From Pseudanabaena sp. PCC 6802 (GTDB lineage Bacteria; Cyanobacteriota; Cyanobacteriia; Pseudanabaenales; Pseudanabaenaceae): DNA of 64,000 nucleotides. Both the position numbers and the translations under genes were made by a program. A model generated the notes under the pieces. The model saw only the letters and a program-made list of their open reading frames with translations, had not been told where the DNA came from and did no database searches. Positions 27,415-36,959 of this stretch are shown here, piece after piece. The stretch lies in contig NZ_KB235914.1 in NCBI RefSeq assembly GCF_000332175.1, forward strand, positions 503,966-567,965, read 5' to 3'. How positions within the stretch are numbered: position 1 is the first letter of the stretch; each line of letters opens with the position of its first letter.

Positions 27415-28155
27415 CTATCCGGCTTGAGGATACTCTTGCCAAAGATTAGTTGCTTCTCTAATACTCTTATAGTCGCCATTTCCTAAAATCAGGTGATCTA
27501 ACAGAGGAATATTAAGGAAGCGAGCCGCCTCTAGCAGTTGTCGCGTCAGTGCAATATCCTCAGGACTGGGATCGGTATTGCCTGAAGGATGGTTATGGGC
27601 AACGATTAACTTGATAGCGCCACTTTTGAGTACCTCGCGAAAAATATCGCGGGGATGCGCTAGGGTTTCAGTTGCGGTACCAATTGTCATAGTGCGCTGC
27701 GCGACGATACGATTCCTATTATCTAACATTAAAATAGCAAGCCGTTCTTGAGGTTGCCACATTAAATCGTGGCTGAGTGCTGCCACCGCGACGGATGGAT
27801 CGGTAATTTCGGCTTTATCAGGCGGACGGGCGCAAAATGCTCTTTTACCCAGCTCGATCGCCGCCAGAATTGTCGTAGCTTTGGCTGGCCCCACACCAGG
27901 AATTTTCATTAATTCCTGTGCCGAGACATTTTGCAACCCTGCAACTGGATCGCTAAAGTCCCGACCAACTTTTTGCAAGATCGCATGACCCAGCCCTACT
28001 GCCGATAATTTACCCTCACCTTGACCGCCCTGACCCGTACCGAGCAAAATTGCGATTAGTTCTGCTGTCGATAAATGGCGCGTTCCATGACTGAGAAGGC
28101 GTTCGCGGGGACGTTCGCTGGCTGCCATATCGACAATACGCAAGGAATAAGTCAT
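27415..28155 (-). CDS. radC: RadC family protein (JAB/MPN+ fold)
   Basis: 246 residues, standard length. The N-terminal helix-hairpin-helix ([25 protein letters not shown], about 83-107) is followed by the JAB domain with the zinc motif [14 protein letters not shown] (H-x-H-x7-D) near residue 194. RadC was named for a repair phenotype now known to be due to another gene; the family's true role is unclear, although a DNA-related function is supported by the HhH motif. The neighbour downstream is the double-nuclease protein. Confidence 0.92.
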   Translation of the reverse strand: MTYSLRIVDMAASERPRERLLSHGTRHLSTAELIAILLGTGQGGQGEGKLSAVGLGHAILQKVGRDFSDPVAGLQNVSAQELMKIPGVGPAKATTILAAIELGKRAFCARPPDKAEITDPSVAVAALSHDLMWQPQERLAILMLDNRNRIVAQRTMTIGTATETLAHPRDIFREVLKSGAIKLIVAHNHPSGNTDPSPEDIALTRQLLEAARFLNIPLLDHLILGNGDYKSIREATNLWQEYPQAG

Positions 28156-28267
28156 AAAGTTGCGATCTCGGGATAGTAATTCTGCGGTATTCGTACAACC
28201 TCAACATCAGGCTATACGATCGTGAATATACCCATCTCACAGCGATAAATGACTACTACGAGAGAGC

Positions 28268-28365
28268 TATAGCCGTAGATAGATCTGTTAGGACAGGGGG
28301 TGTGGGGGCGTAGCCCCCACGCAGGGGTGGAACCCTTGCACCCCGTCCTAAGCCTATTGGCTATA
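28268..28365. repeat. MITE-like element, family B copy 2
   Basis: 98 bp bounded by TATAGCCGTAGATAG and ATTGGCTATA, inner arms CTGTTAGGAC / GTCCTAAG. Core hairpins TGGGGGCGTAGCCCCCA and GCAGGGGTGGAACCCTTGC. Better preserved ends than copy 1 at 15935. Confidence 0.82.
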
Positions 28366-28410
28366 GCTATAAAAAAAGTGGTAAGCCCTAAAGAAGCATA
28401 GAAAAAGTTT

Positions 28411-28432
28411 AGGAGCACCTTGCGGTACTCCT
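28411..28432 (-). terminator. Likely psaC terminator
   Basis: AGGAG-C-ACC-TTGC-GGT-A-CTCCT forms a hairpin of 8 paired bases with one mismatch. It lies 57 bp past the psaC stop. It is flanked by A-runs on the right and AAAAAGTTT on the left, so on the minus strand the hairpin is followed by AAACTTTTTC. Confidence 0.6.
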
Positions 28433-28488
28433 AAAAAAGAAAAATGCAGAATATAAATAATTGCATTAATCGGGTTGAAACAACCTAC

Positions 28489-29200
<712 letters not shown>

Positions 29201-29824
29201 TTACAGGATATACAGCAACAAGAACAGGATAATCCAGATAATATCGACGAAGTGCCAGTAAATTGAGGCTGCTTCAATGCCGTAGTGCTTGCCACCTAGA
29301 AATGCGCCTGGTTTGAACGATCGCAAGCCAACCAGCGCAATAATTGTTAAGCCCACGAAAACGTGAAAGCCGTGGAAACCAGTCAGGACGTAAAACGTGC
29401 TGGCAAATAGGTTAGTGGTTAGCCCAAACCCCAGATGATTGTATTCGTATAGCTGACCGCACAGGAAAATTGCACCCATGACGAACGTAGCCAAAAACCA
29501 CCACCGCACGGACTTGATATCATCGCGCTTAATCGCGGCATCAGCCTGGTGAATTACAAAACTACTGGACACGAGAATAGCAGTATTAATTCCAGGCAAA
29601 AGCAACTCTAACTCTGGCGTACCCTCTGGCGGCCAGGCGGGGGCAACTACCCTAAAAGTTAGGTAAGCTGCAAACAAACCCATGAACAACATGCCCTCGG
29701 AAAAAAGAAACACCAGCAGCCCAAAGACGCGATGATCCGGGTGCTCGTGATGATGGGTTGTAGTATGAGCGATCTCAGAATGGTTAAGCTCCACTTGAGC
29801 GGTATCGATGGTTGAACCTTGCAT
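29201..29824 (-). CDS. ctaE: Cytochrome c oxidase subunit III
   Basis: 207 residues, five transmembrane helices as in the short cyanobacterial CtaE. Typical segments: VFLFSEGMLFMGLFAAYL, VLTGFHGFHVFVG and YWHFVDIIWIILFLLLYIL at the C-terminus. Subunit III stabilises the aa3-type terminal oxidase that reduces O2 to water in thylakoid and plasma membranes. The N-terminus has a histidine-rich tail (HTTTHHHEHPDH). It is the last gene of the cox operon, 71 bp after ctaD. Confidence 0.95.
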   Translation of the reverse strand: MQGSTIDTAQVELNHSEIAHTTTHHHEHPDHRVFGLLVFLFSEGMLFMGLFAAYLTFRVVAPAWPPEGTPELELLLPGINTAILVSSSFVIHQADAAIKRDDIKSVRWWFLATFVMGAIFLCGQLYEYNHLGFGLTTNLFASTFYVLTGFHGFHVFVGLTIIALVGLRSFKPGAFLGGKHYGIEAASIYWHFVDIIWIILFLLLYIL

Positions 29825-29895
29825 AGTCGATTTTTCCCGATCTTGTTAGTTGTTCAATTTTAGTTGTTCAATTATGTAACCCTTATGGGGAGAGC

Positions 29896-31563
29896 CTACG
29901 TGCCTACCACTACAGGTGTCTGTTCGTCCTTTTCGTCAAAATATCCCATACCGTAGTCGTAGGGCCCAGTTAACAAGACTGGTTCGCCTGGCCAGTTTTC
30001 GTGAATTGGCGGTGAGTCAGTAGTCCATTCTAGGGTTAAAGCTTTCCAGGGGTTAGAACCGGCTTTTGGCCCTCGCATCCAGCTATAGATAGCATTGACC
30101 AGGAAAGGCAAAGTGGAAATTGCCAGGATAAACGCGCCAATCGTGCAAACGAGATTAATCGATGCAAACTGCGGGTCGTATTGCGCCACCCGTCGCGGCA
30201 TGCCCTGCAAACCCAGGACATGCATGGGCATAAAGCAGAGGTTAAAGCCAATGAAGGTCAGGGCAAAATGTACCTTACCCCAGAATTCGCTGTACATGCG
30301 TCCTGTAATTTTGGGGAACCAGTGGTAAATCGCGGCATAAATCCCAAATACACTGCCACCAAATAAAACATAGTGGAAATGCCCCACAATGAAGTAAGTA
30401 TCGTGTACGTGAATATCAATTGGTACTGAAGCCAGCATGACACCGCTGAGTCCGCCGATGACAAACATGGAAATAAAACCGATCGCAAATAGCAAAGGAC
30501 TCTCCAGACGAAGCTTCCCGCCCCACAGAGTTGCCAGCCAGCTAAACACTTTGATGCCTGTCGGTACCGCAATCAACAAAGTGGCAATCATAAAGAACAC
30601 GCGCAACCATTCCGGCGTACCGCTGGTGAACATGTGGTGCGCCCATACTAGCAACCCCAAAATGCAGATGAACATGCTGGAGAAAGCGATCGTCTTGTAG
30701 CCAAAAATGGGCTTGCGGGAGTGTACGGGAACGATCTCAGAAATAATGCCAAACACGGGCAGAACCATCACATAGACAGCGGGGTGGGAATAAAACCAGA
30801 ACAGGTGTTGATAGACAACCGGATCGCCTCCACCTGTGGGATTGAAAAATGCCGTGCCGATTAACAGATCGAATCCTAAGAGAATCAGCGCTCCAGCTAG
30901 CACTGGCGTAGCGATCGCGATCAGAAAGGAGGTTGCCAGCATTGCCCAGCAATACAGTGGCATACTGAACAAATCCATACCTGGCAAGCGCATTGCCAGA
31001 ATTGTGACGATAAAATTTACCGCGCCCAAAATAGAAGAAGTGCCGAGCAAAATCACGCTAAAGATCCAGATTGCTTGACCGACGTGTTGATCGGTCAAGA
31101 TACTGAGCGGCGGGTAAGCCGTCCAACCCGTTGATGGCGCGCCAAAGAAGAAGCTGCTAATCAACAACAGTCCGGCAGGGGGAATCATCCAAAATGCAGC
31201 AGCGTTCAGGCGGGGGAATGCCATATCCCTTGCGCCAATCATTAGCGGCACCAGATAATTCCCAAATCCTCCATTAATCGCTGGTACGATCCAGAGAAAG
31301 ATCATAATCGTACCGTGCATTGTAAACAGACCGTTGTACATCTCTGGCGGCACCAAATCTGAATCTGGCGTGGCAAGCTCGACTCTCACGAGCGATGCTA
31401 ATACACCTCCCAGTAAATAGAAAACAAACGTAGTGACCAGGTACTGAATACCGATGACTTTATGATCGGTATTAAAGGTAAAATACTCGCGCCAACCAGT
31501 TTTATGATGTGGTGAGACCTTCCCCTCTTGAGTATCGGTATCAGGTTTTACTGCTTGTGTCAT
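29896..31563 (-). CDS. ctaD: Cytochrome c oxidase subunit I
   Basis: 555 residues, 12 transmembrane helices. Haem and copper ligands are in place: TMHGTIM (low-spin haem a), FWFYSHPAVYVMVLP (CuB His and the cross-linked Tyr in helix VI), the HH pair in WAHHMFTSG, and HFHYVLFGG (haem a3 and a ligands). The start ATG at 31563 (MTQAVKP) fits the family; a TTG at 31596 with AAGGA before it would add 11 residues. This is the catalytic subunit of the aa3 oxidase. A family A repeat separates it from ctaC. Confidence 0.95.
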   Translation of the reverse strand: MTQAVKPDTDTQEGKVSPHHKTGWREYFTFNTDHKVIGIQYLVTTFVFYLLGGVLASLVRVELATPDSDLVPPEMYNGLFTMHGTIMIFLWIVPAINGGFGNYLVPLMIGARDMAFPRLNAAAFWMIPPAGLLLISSFFFGAPSTGWTAYPPLSILTDQHVGQAIWIFSVILLGTSSILGAVNFIVTILAMRLPGMDLFSMPLYCWAMLATSFLIAIATPVLAGALILLGFDLLIGTAFFNPTGGGDPVVYQHLFWFYSHPAVYVMVLPVFGIISEIVPVHSRKPIFGYKTIAFSSMFICILGLLVWAHHMFTSGTPEWLRVFFMIATLLIAVPTGIKVFSWLATLWGGKLRLESPLLFAIGFISMFVIGGLSGVMLASVPIDIHVHDTYFIVGHFHYVLFGGSVFGIYAAIYHWFPKITGRMYSEFWGKVHFALTFIGFNLCFMPMHVLGLQGMPRRVAQYDPQFASINLVCTIGAFILAISTLPFLVNAIYSWMRGPKAGSNPWKALTLEWTTDSPPIHENWPGEPVLLTGPYDYGMGYFDEKDEQTPVVVGT

Positions 31564-31604
31564 AAGTAAATTCTTGTATTTTGGACAAATTCCCAATCAA
31601 TCCT

Positions 31605-31718
31605 TACAGCGGTTTTCAGATCGGAGGTGAGTAGAGAGGGTAGGGGCGTTGCCCCCAGGTCGGGGTGGAACCCCTTCACCCCGTCAATAAAAACTGTTCT
31701 CAATTGAAAAACGCTATA
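31605..31718. repeat. MITE-like element, family A copy 5, inside the cox operon
   Basis: 114 bp, ends TACAGCG and CGCTATA, reversed orientation. It fills most of the 169 bp between the ctaC stop (31733) and the ctaD start (31563). If the genes are co-transcribed, the mRNA carries its hairpins between subunits II and I. Confidence 0.85.
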
Positions 31719-31732
31719 GTAGGTACAGGGTA

Positions 31733-32920
31733 TTAGGTACGTGACATATGAAGATGAGACAGATCAGGGGAATGGCGAACTGGCTGCGGCACTGAATGCA
31801 GCACTGTGATATCAATATCTTCGATCGCTTCCATGTTTTTCATTCTCCCTGCTAGATACTCCCTATCTGTCATTGCGGTAGTGGGTTGATTGAGACTATT
31901 TGCAGCAATTACTCGTTTAGATGGATTGCTAGCTAGCTCCTCCTGAGTGGTTTTAACCCAAGCTTGAAATCCGTCAGGTGTATCTACAAATAACTGTGCC
32001 CTCATGCCGCCGTGATAAGCTCCACATAGCTCAGCACAAACGACGGGGTAATCTCCTATTTTGTTAGCCGTAAATTGTAGCTGGGTCGGAAGACCGGGAA
32101 TTACGTCTTGCTTGAGGCGGATCTGCGGCACCCAAAAAGCGTGAATTACATCTGTGGCTTTGAGATTCAGGTTTACCTTACTCCCAACCGGAACGTGCAG
32201 TTCAGCCGTCTCGATGTTGTTGTAATCGGGATAAGAAAAAATCCAGGCAAACTGCATCGCCGTGACGTTAATGTTAGTAGTCGACAGATCGGGCTGTTCG
32301 ACATTGCCAGCACCAGGTAAATTAGAGGAATCAGGTGGTTTAGTGGACGGCATTGCCTCAGCTAGATTGGATATCTCGCTATTGACATGAGTGGATTGAC
32401 GATCTGTATTTGAGGTTAAAATACTAGCCTGGACTGGCTCTATGCCCAGCTTATCTATACCTAACTTATTAGCTAACTTATCCGGGGCGATCGCTGCAGG
32501 TTGGTGATGGGCAGGTTGGTGATGACCGGACAGATCGTGCGACATTGCCATCATCAATGCTGGCGAGTTGCCCCGCATGGCACTGTAAACATCGAAGCTA
32601 TAAATACCGACAAACATCACAATTACTGTTGGAACAGCCGTCCAGATCAATTCCAGGGTAAAGTTATCGCGAATGGGTGGCCCGTCTGTATTATCGTCAG
32701 GCCGACGGCGGAAGCGAAATATACAAAATAGTAAAGTTCCTTCTACAAGTAGAAATAATGCCGTTGCTAGTGCAGTCAGGGTGTTGAACAGTCCATCGTA
32801 TAGCGATGCCTCATCAGAAGCGGCTAATGGTAACAAGCCATGGTTGTTGCCATACCAAATGCCTGAAATTACGATCAGGCACAGTACGGTCACAACAGAA
32901 ATAGTTTTTCTTGCATTCAT
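31733..32920 (-). CDS. ctaC: Cytochrome c oxidase subunit II
   Basis: 395 residues, about 70-90 longer than usual. An N-terminal signal/anchor, two transmembrane helices (near 40-65 and 85-110), then the periplasmic/lumenal cupredoxin domain with the CuA site CAELCGAYHGGM and the upstream histidine in DVIHAFW. The extra length lies in a linker between TM2 and the cupredoxin domain, which includes the repeat HHQPAHHQP and a low-complexity stretch, and in a C-terminal tail after the domain. CuA ligands are all present, so the subunit should accept electrons from cytochrome c6 or plastocyanin. First gene of the ctaCDE operon. Confidence 0.94.
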   Translation of the reverse strand: MNARKTISVVTVLCLIVISGIWYGNNHGLLPLAASDEASLYDGLFNTLTALATALFLLVEGTLLFCIFRFRRRPDDNTDGPPIRDNFTLELIWTAVPTVIVMFVGIYSFDVYSAMRGNSPALMMAMSHDLSGHHQPAHHQPAAIAPDKLANKLGIDKLGIEPVQASILTSNTDRQSTHVNSEISNLAEAMPSTKPPDSSNLPGAGNVEQPDLSTTNINVTAMQFAWIFSYPDYNNIETAELHVPVGSKVNLNLKATDVIHAFWVPQIRLKQDVIPGLPTQLQFTANKIGDYPVVCAELCGAYHGGMRAQLFVDTPDGFQAWVKTTQEELASNPSKRVIAANSLNQPTTAMTDREYLAGRMKNMEAIEDIDITVLHSVPQPVRHSPDLSHLHMSRT

Positions 32921-33065
32921 CGGTAGTCCCTATTTTGTTGAGGATGCCTACACATTAAGTGCCAGCATATGCCTGCATACTTAATGTTAAGAAAATAAAA
33001 CTGAAATCGCCCAGCTTTAGGCATTTCTTCAGGATCGTCTAGGGCAATTGTCAAATCGATCGCAA

Positions 33066-33563
33066 TTATTCGATCGCTACTACACCTCTCATCCCTGCCT
33101 CTGCATGACCGGGTACGGTGCAGCGCAGGGGGAAATTACCCGGTTTAATTGCCACAAATACCCATTCGGCTTTAGTACCGGGGCGCAGTTCTAGCTCGTG
33201 GATGTTACCTTTAACCTCTACGTTGCCCGCATCAACTTTTTGCGTCCAAATCGCGTCGGCAAAGTCCTTATCGGTAAAGTAATGTTTCGAGGGGCTGGGG
33301 TTGCTGAGTACGAGTTTATAGTGTTTCCCCGCTTCAAATTTCAGGCGATCCGGGAAAAATTTGAGTTCGTTACCCTCATTGCCAAGACTAATATTAACCT
33401 CGATCGCTGGTTGTTTGAGGATATTGTTGCCGGGTGCAGCGATCGCGGGTCGGGCGATCGCGCCCAAACACCAGACCAGAGACGCAATTAGTAAGACCGG
33501 CACGACAAGGGGAAATAATTTGGGAAATTTTGAGTCTAAAAGTTTAAGCATGGATTCCTGCAT
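33066..33563 (-). CDS. Cupredoxin-domain secreted protein
   Basis: 165 residues with an N-terminal signal sequence (LFPLVVPVLLIASLVWCLGAIARPAIA). The mature part is a plastocyanin/azurin-like fold: SKHYF supplies the first histidine and LRCTVPGHAEAGM supplies Cys, His and Met, a complete type-1 copper site. The start at 33563 directly follows the proA stop (TAA then ATG, no gap). A second ATG at 33551 has AGGA 4 bp upstream and may be the real start. Set 145 bp before ctaC, it may serve electron or copper delivery to the oxidase; this is an inference from position. Confidence 0.8.
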   Translation of the reverse strand: MQESMLKLLDSKFPKLFPLVVPVLLIASLVWCLGAIARPAIAAPGNNILKQPAIEVNISLGNEGNELKFFPDRLKFEAGKHYKLVLSNPSPSKHYFTDKDFADAIWTQKVDAGNVEVKGNIHELELRPGTKAEWVFVAIKPGNFPLRCTVPGHAEAGMRGVVAIE

Positions 33564-34886
33564 TTAAATATTGCGATGTCGAAATGGCTTGGCATGCTCG
33601 CCTGCATACGTGGCAACAATATGACCGCTTCCAACCAGTTGATATTTGTAGGTAACCAGCCCCTCCAAACCCACTGGCCCACGGGGGGGCATTTTCTGCG
33701 TGCTAATTCCCACCTCTGCGCCAAATCCATAACGGAAACCATCCGCAAAGCGGGTAGAACAGTTGTGGAAAACGCCAGCGGCATCCACATCGCTCATAAA
33801 TGTCTGTGCCGCGATCGCATCCTGGGTAATAATCGTTTCCGTATGTCGCGAACCATAGGTATTAATATGCGCGATCGCATCTTCTAGCGTATCGACCACC
33901 CGCACTGACAGAATTAGATCGCAGTATTCCGCAGACCAGTCCTCCTCAGTCGCGGGAATCAGGGACATTTCAGGTAGTAAGGCACGAGTGCGATCGCAGG
34001 CTCTAATTTCTACACCCTGGGATTGCATAGCAGTAACAAGACGCGGTAGGAAGACAGCGGCGATATCCCGATGCACCAAGAGAGTCTCAATCGCATTGCA
34101 GGCAGAAGGATATTGCACCTTAGAGTCAACTGCAATCGCGATCGCCTGTTCGAGATCGACATCGCGATCGACATAGGCGTGACAGATGCCGTCCGCATGA
34201 CCGAGTACGGGAATGCGCGTATTGTTCTGGATATAACGCACTAACTGATTGGAACCTCTGGGAATAATCAAATCGATTTCTTTATCCATTCCCAAAATGG
34301 CATTAATCTCATCCCTTGTGGTTACCAGTTGCACGACATCGGTTGCGATCGTGCCCAGCTTAGCTAAAGCCCTGTGAATCGTATTCACGATCGCCTCCGA
34401 GGAACGGGTAGCTTCGCTGCCGCCTTTGAGGATAATGCCGTTACCGGATTTAATTGCCAGCGCGGAAATTTGCGTGACCGCGTCGGGACGTGCCTCAAAG
34501 ATAATACCCACAACCCCTAGGGGGCAACTGAGGCGTTCCAGCACCAACCCTTCATCTAGTTCTCGGTGAATTTGCCGAACCCCAACCGGATCGGCGAGTT
34601 TGGCCACATCCCTTACACCTGCCACCATCCCAGCCAGCTTGGCTCGATCTAGCTTTAGCCGCCCAATTAGTGGCTTAGCCAATTGCGCTGCCTCCGCCGC
34701 TTGCACGTCTTTGTAATTAGCTGCCAGAATGTCCTCGGCGTCATCTTCCAGAGCTATAGCGATCGCTTCTAAGGCCGCATTTTTCGCTGGAGCATCTAAC
34801 TTGGCCAGCACTCTGGCCGCGTTCCGCGTAGCTCGCACCGACTCAAGCAGCGATCGCGTTTGTGGGGCAGGTGAGGTAGTAACCAT
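33564..34886 (-). CDS. proA: Gamma-glutamyl phosphate reductase
   Basis: 440 residues. Second step of proline synthesis: gamma-glutamyl phosphate + NADPH to glutamate semialdehyde. Family markers: [20 protein letters not shown] (about 110-130), [14 protein letters not shown], the catalytic-cysteine segment [16 protein letters not shown], and [30 protein letters not shown] near the C-terminus. Start ATG at 34886. It is followed without gap by the cupredoxin gene. Confidence 0.97.
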   Translation of the reverse strand: MVTTSPAPQTRSLLESVRATRNAARVLAKLDAPAKNAALEAIAIALEDDAEDILAANYKDVQAAEAAQLAKPLIGRLKLDRAKLAGMVAGVRDVAKLADPVGVRQIHRELDEGLVLERLSCPLGVVGIIFEARPDAVTQISALAIKSGNGIILKGGSEATRSSEAIVNTIHRALAKLGTIATDVVQLVTTRDEINAILGMDKEIDLIIPRGSNQLVRYIQNNTRIPVLGHADGICHAYVDRDVDLEQAIAIAVDSKVQYPSACNAIETLLVHRDIAAVFLPRLVTAMQSQGVEIRACDRTRALLPEMSLIPATEEDWSAEYCDLILSVRVVDTLEDAIAHINTYGSRHTETIITQDAIAAQTFMSDVDAAGVFHNCSTRFADGFRYGFGAEVGISTQKMPPRGPVGLEGLVTYKYQLVGSGHIVATYAGEHAKPFRHRNI

Positions 34887-34975
34887 GATTAACTAAAGCA
34901 GTTTTTAATCTAGTTTAACCTCATTATTAATCATTGCAACTAGAGGTATTTTTGTTGAATCTTATAGAGGAGAAC

Positions 34976-35088
34976 TATAGCGGTTTTCAGATGAAAAAGA
35001 GAAGGGGGTTTGGGGGCGTTGCCCCCAAGAAGGGGTTCCACCCCTTCACCCCGTCAATAAAACCTGTTCTCAATTGAAAAACGCTATA
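34976..35088. repeat. MITE-like element, family A copy 6, abutting a start codon
   Basis: 113 bp, TATAGCG to CGCTATA, reversed orientation. It ends 2 bp before the ATG at 35091. No Shine-Dalgarno lies in its right end, which is the inverted repeat itself. Confidence 0.87.
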
Positions 35089-35090
35089 CT

Positions 35091-35945
35091 ATGGCAATGC
35101 TCTTAACTGGAATTGTTTTAAGTGCTCTAATGATAGGATTAGCAGTTTGGATAGCTGCGGGGAGTTGGCATCGCGAGACTGCTCGGTTAGTCGAGCAATC
35201 GATCCAAAAAATCCTTCCTCAGAGCGATCGCGAGACAAAAACAGTCAGCTTCCAAGATTTCGATCCCCTCCCCGAACCAGTAGCTAAATACTTGCGCTTA
35301 GTTCTCAAAGAAGGACAACCCTATATTCGCTCGGCTTCTCTTACGCAAGCAGGCGAATTTCGGATCGGTAAAGATGAAAAGGGATGGAAGCAGTTTGAGG
35401 CGAAGCAGTACTTCGCGGCAAATCCACCAGGTTCGATCTGGGATGCCAATATTCGCATGGCTGCCGCGATCGCCGTACGGGTACGCGATGCCTATACAGA
35501 CGCGCAGGGATCGATGCAGGCAAAGATCCTGGCGCTTATTCCCGTGGTGAACGATCGCGGCAAGCCAGAACTGAATGCAGGCGCGCTGCAACGGTATTTA
35601 GCTGAGTCGGTCTGGATGCCAACCGCGCTAATGCCAAGCGATCGCTTAAAATGGAGCGAGATAGATCGCCACAAAGCCCTAGCAACTCTGACGGATAGCC
35701 AAACAACTGCGAGCTTGGAATTTCATTTTAACGATATCGGAGAAGTTACGGGCGTGTTCGCGCCAGCACGCTATCGTGAAGTCAATGGCAAATACGAGCC
35801 GACTCCTTGGGCAGGCTATTTCTATAACTATCAGGAAAGGCACGGCATGAGAATTCCCACCGCAGGATACGTGGAATGGCAGTTAGGCGATCGCAGTTTC
35901 CCATACTGGAAAGGTAACATCACCGAAGTAAAGTACGATTACTAA
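35091..35945 (+). CDS. Membrane-anchored protein of the DUF6544 type
   Basis: 284 residues. One N-terminal transmembrane helix (LLTGIVLSALMIGLAVWIAAG) precedes a soluble domain with LPEPVAKYLRLVL, QAGEFRIG, PPGSIWDANIRM and a C-terminal GYVEWQLGDRSFPYWKGNITEVKYDY. These segments match a conserved family of unknown function (I believe DUF6544, earlier DUF6920). The ATG at 35091 has no Shine-Dalgarno because a repeat element ends 2 bp before it; an ATG at 35097 has the same problem. Expression must therefore depend on signals in or before the repeat. Confidence 0.62.
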   Translation: MAMLLTGIVLSALMIGLAVWIAAGSWHRETARLVEQSIQKILPQSDRETKTVSFQDFDPLPEPVAKYLRLVLKEGQPYIRSASLTQAGEFRIGKDEKGWKQFEAKQYFAANPPGSIWDANIRMAAAIAVRVRDAYTDAQGSMQAKILALIPVVNDRGKPELNAGALQRYLAESVWMPTALMPSDRLKWSEIDRHKALATLTDSQTTASLEFHFNDIGEVTGVFAPARYREVNGKYEPTPWAGYFYNYQERHGMRIPTAGYVEWQLGDRSFPYWKGNITEVKYDY

Positions 35946-35954
35946 CTTAGCAAC

Positions 35955-36905
35955 TCACCTTACGCGGATGTCTGAGAGGGTTTCAGGTTTCAGGGAATGC
36001 CACGCAGCAAATGCCTGCTTCAGTGCCTGAAGGTACAACTTCGATTTAAGCGCAAAATGATTTTGCTTAGACTGAAGCTTCAATACCTCCAATTTGATAT
36101 AGCGGTTTTCACTTGAGAACGGGTTTTATTTTTGGGGTGAAGGGGTGGAACCCCTTCTTGGGGGCAACGCCCCCAAACCCCCTGATCTTTCTGATCTGAA
36201 AACCGCTATATAACCCCACAATGCAGCAAAGAAATGATTCGTCTGACTGTTAATCGTCTGTGTAGGCGACTTTGACAGACTCACATTCTGCTTGAGCGAT
36301 TTGTGGTATTCTTCAACTTTCCATCGTTTTTGATAGATTGTTGTGATGCGCTCGTATGTCAAGCTCGTATCACTTGTCGCCAAATAGAGAATGCCCGTAC
36401 TGCCATCTTCGTTTGTGAAGATTTGTTTGGCTAACAATAAAGGGAATTCTACCCCTTCAAGGTAGATTGACTTAATGCATCCTCTTTTGATATCCACAGC
36501 CTCGACGCAGACATACTTGCCCTTCCTTTTGTCATCTTGACTCAGTGCTACCTTGCGATTGCTTTTGAGTGGCATGATAAAATCTTTCTTCAGTTCTTGC
36601 TTGATGAAATTCATATTCTCCGCTGCTGCATACCAAATATCGTTGAGTACATAACTAAACTCAACTTGATTTTGCACTGCTTGCTTTAGCATTTGCCGAT
36701 AATGCTCGTTTTTCGTGATTGTACTTCGTCTCTTAGGTTTCCCTGTCTTTTCGTCTTTGTAGATCTCTGTCTTCGTCACCAACACGAATCCGATTGGCAA
36801 CGATACTCCTTGGCTATGATACAAGAGGCTGATGAAGTTTATGCCTTTGACTTGTCTATCTTTGCTGTGGTCGTAATGCCAGCAGATATGCTCATTAGTT
36901 ACTTG
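35955..36905 (-). pseudogene. IS4/IS701-type transposase, 5'-truncated and split by a MITE
   Basis: The minus strand reads ICWHYDHSKDRQVKGINF (about 36890), VLNDIWYAAAENM with the second catalytic Asp, and YQKRWKVEEYHKSLK, a perfect Y-x2-R-x3-E-x6-K (YREK) motif. Frame then runs into the family A element at 36098-36211 and is shifted. Removing 112 bp (element plus one TA) gives GYIKLEVLKLQSKQNHFALK and continues to a stop at 35955, the normal C-terminus of this family. The N-terminal third with the first catalytic Asp is missing. So the gene was broken at least twice. Start boundary (about 36905) is approximate. Confidence 0.85.
36098..36211. repeat. MITE-like element, family A copy 7, inserted in the transposase gene
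   Basis: 114 bp including one TA on each side; the element proper is TAGCGG...CCGCTA at 36100-36209. The flank order is TTGA-TA-[element]-TA-TAACC, consistent with insertion at a TA that was duplicated. It is the only copy here with a pre-insertion reading frame to prove mobility. Confidence 0.9.
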
Positions 36906-36959
36906 CAAATTTGAGCAAGTAGAGTTACTTTGTATACATAGACATAATCGAACTCTAAA

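Larger units (their letters stand above)
28156..28488. other. Intergenic region, 333 bp
   Basis: Between the radC start and psaC stop (both minus strand). It contains a family B repeat (28268-28365) and the likely psaC terminator (28411-28432). Nothing else is seen. Confidence 0.6.
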
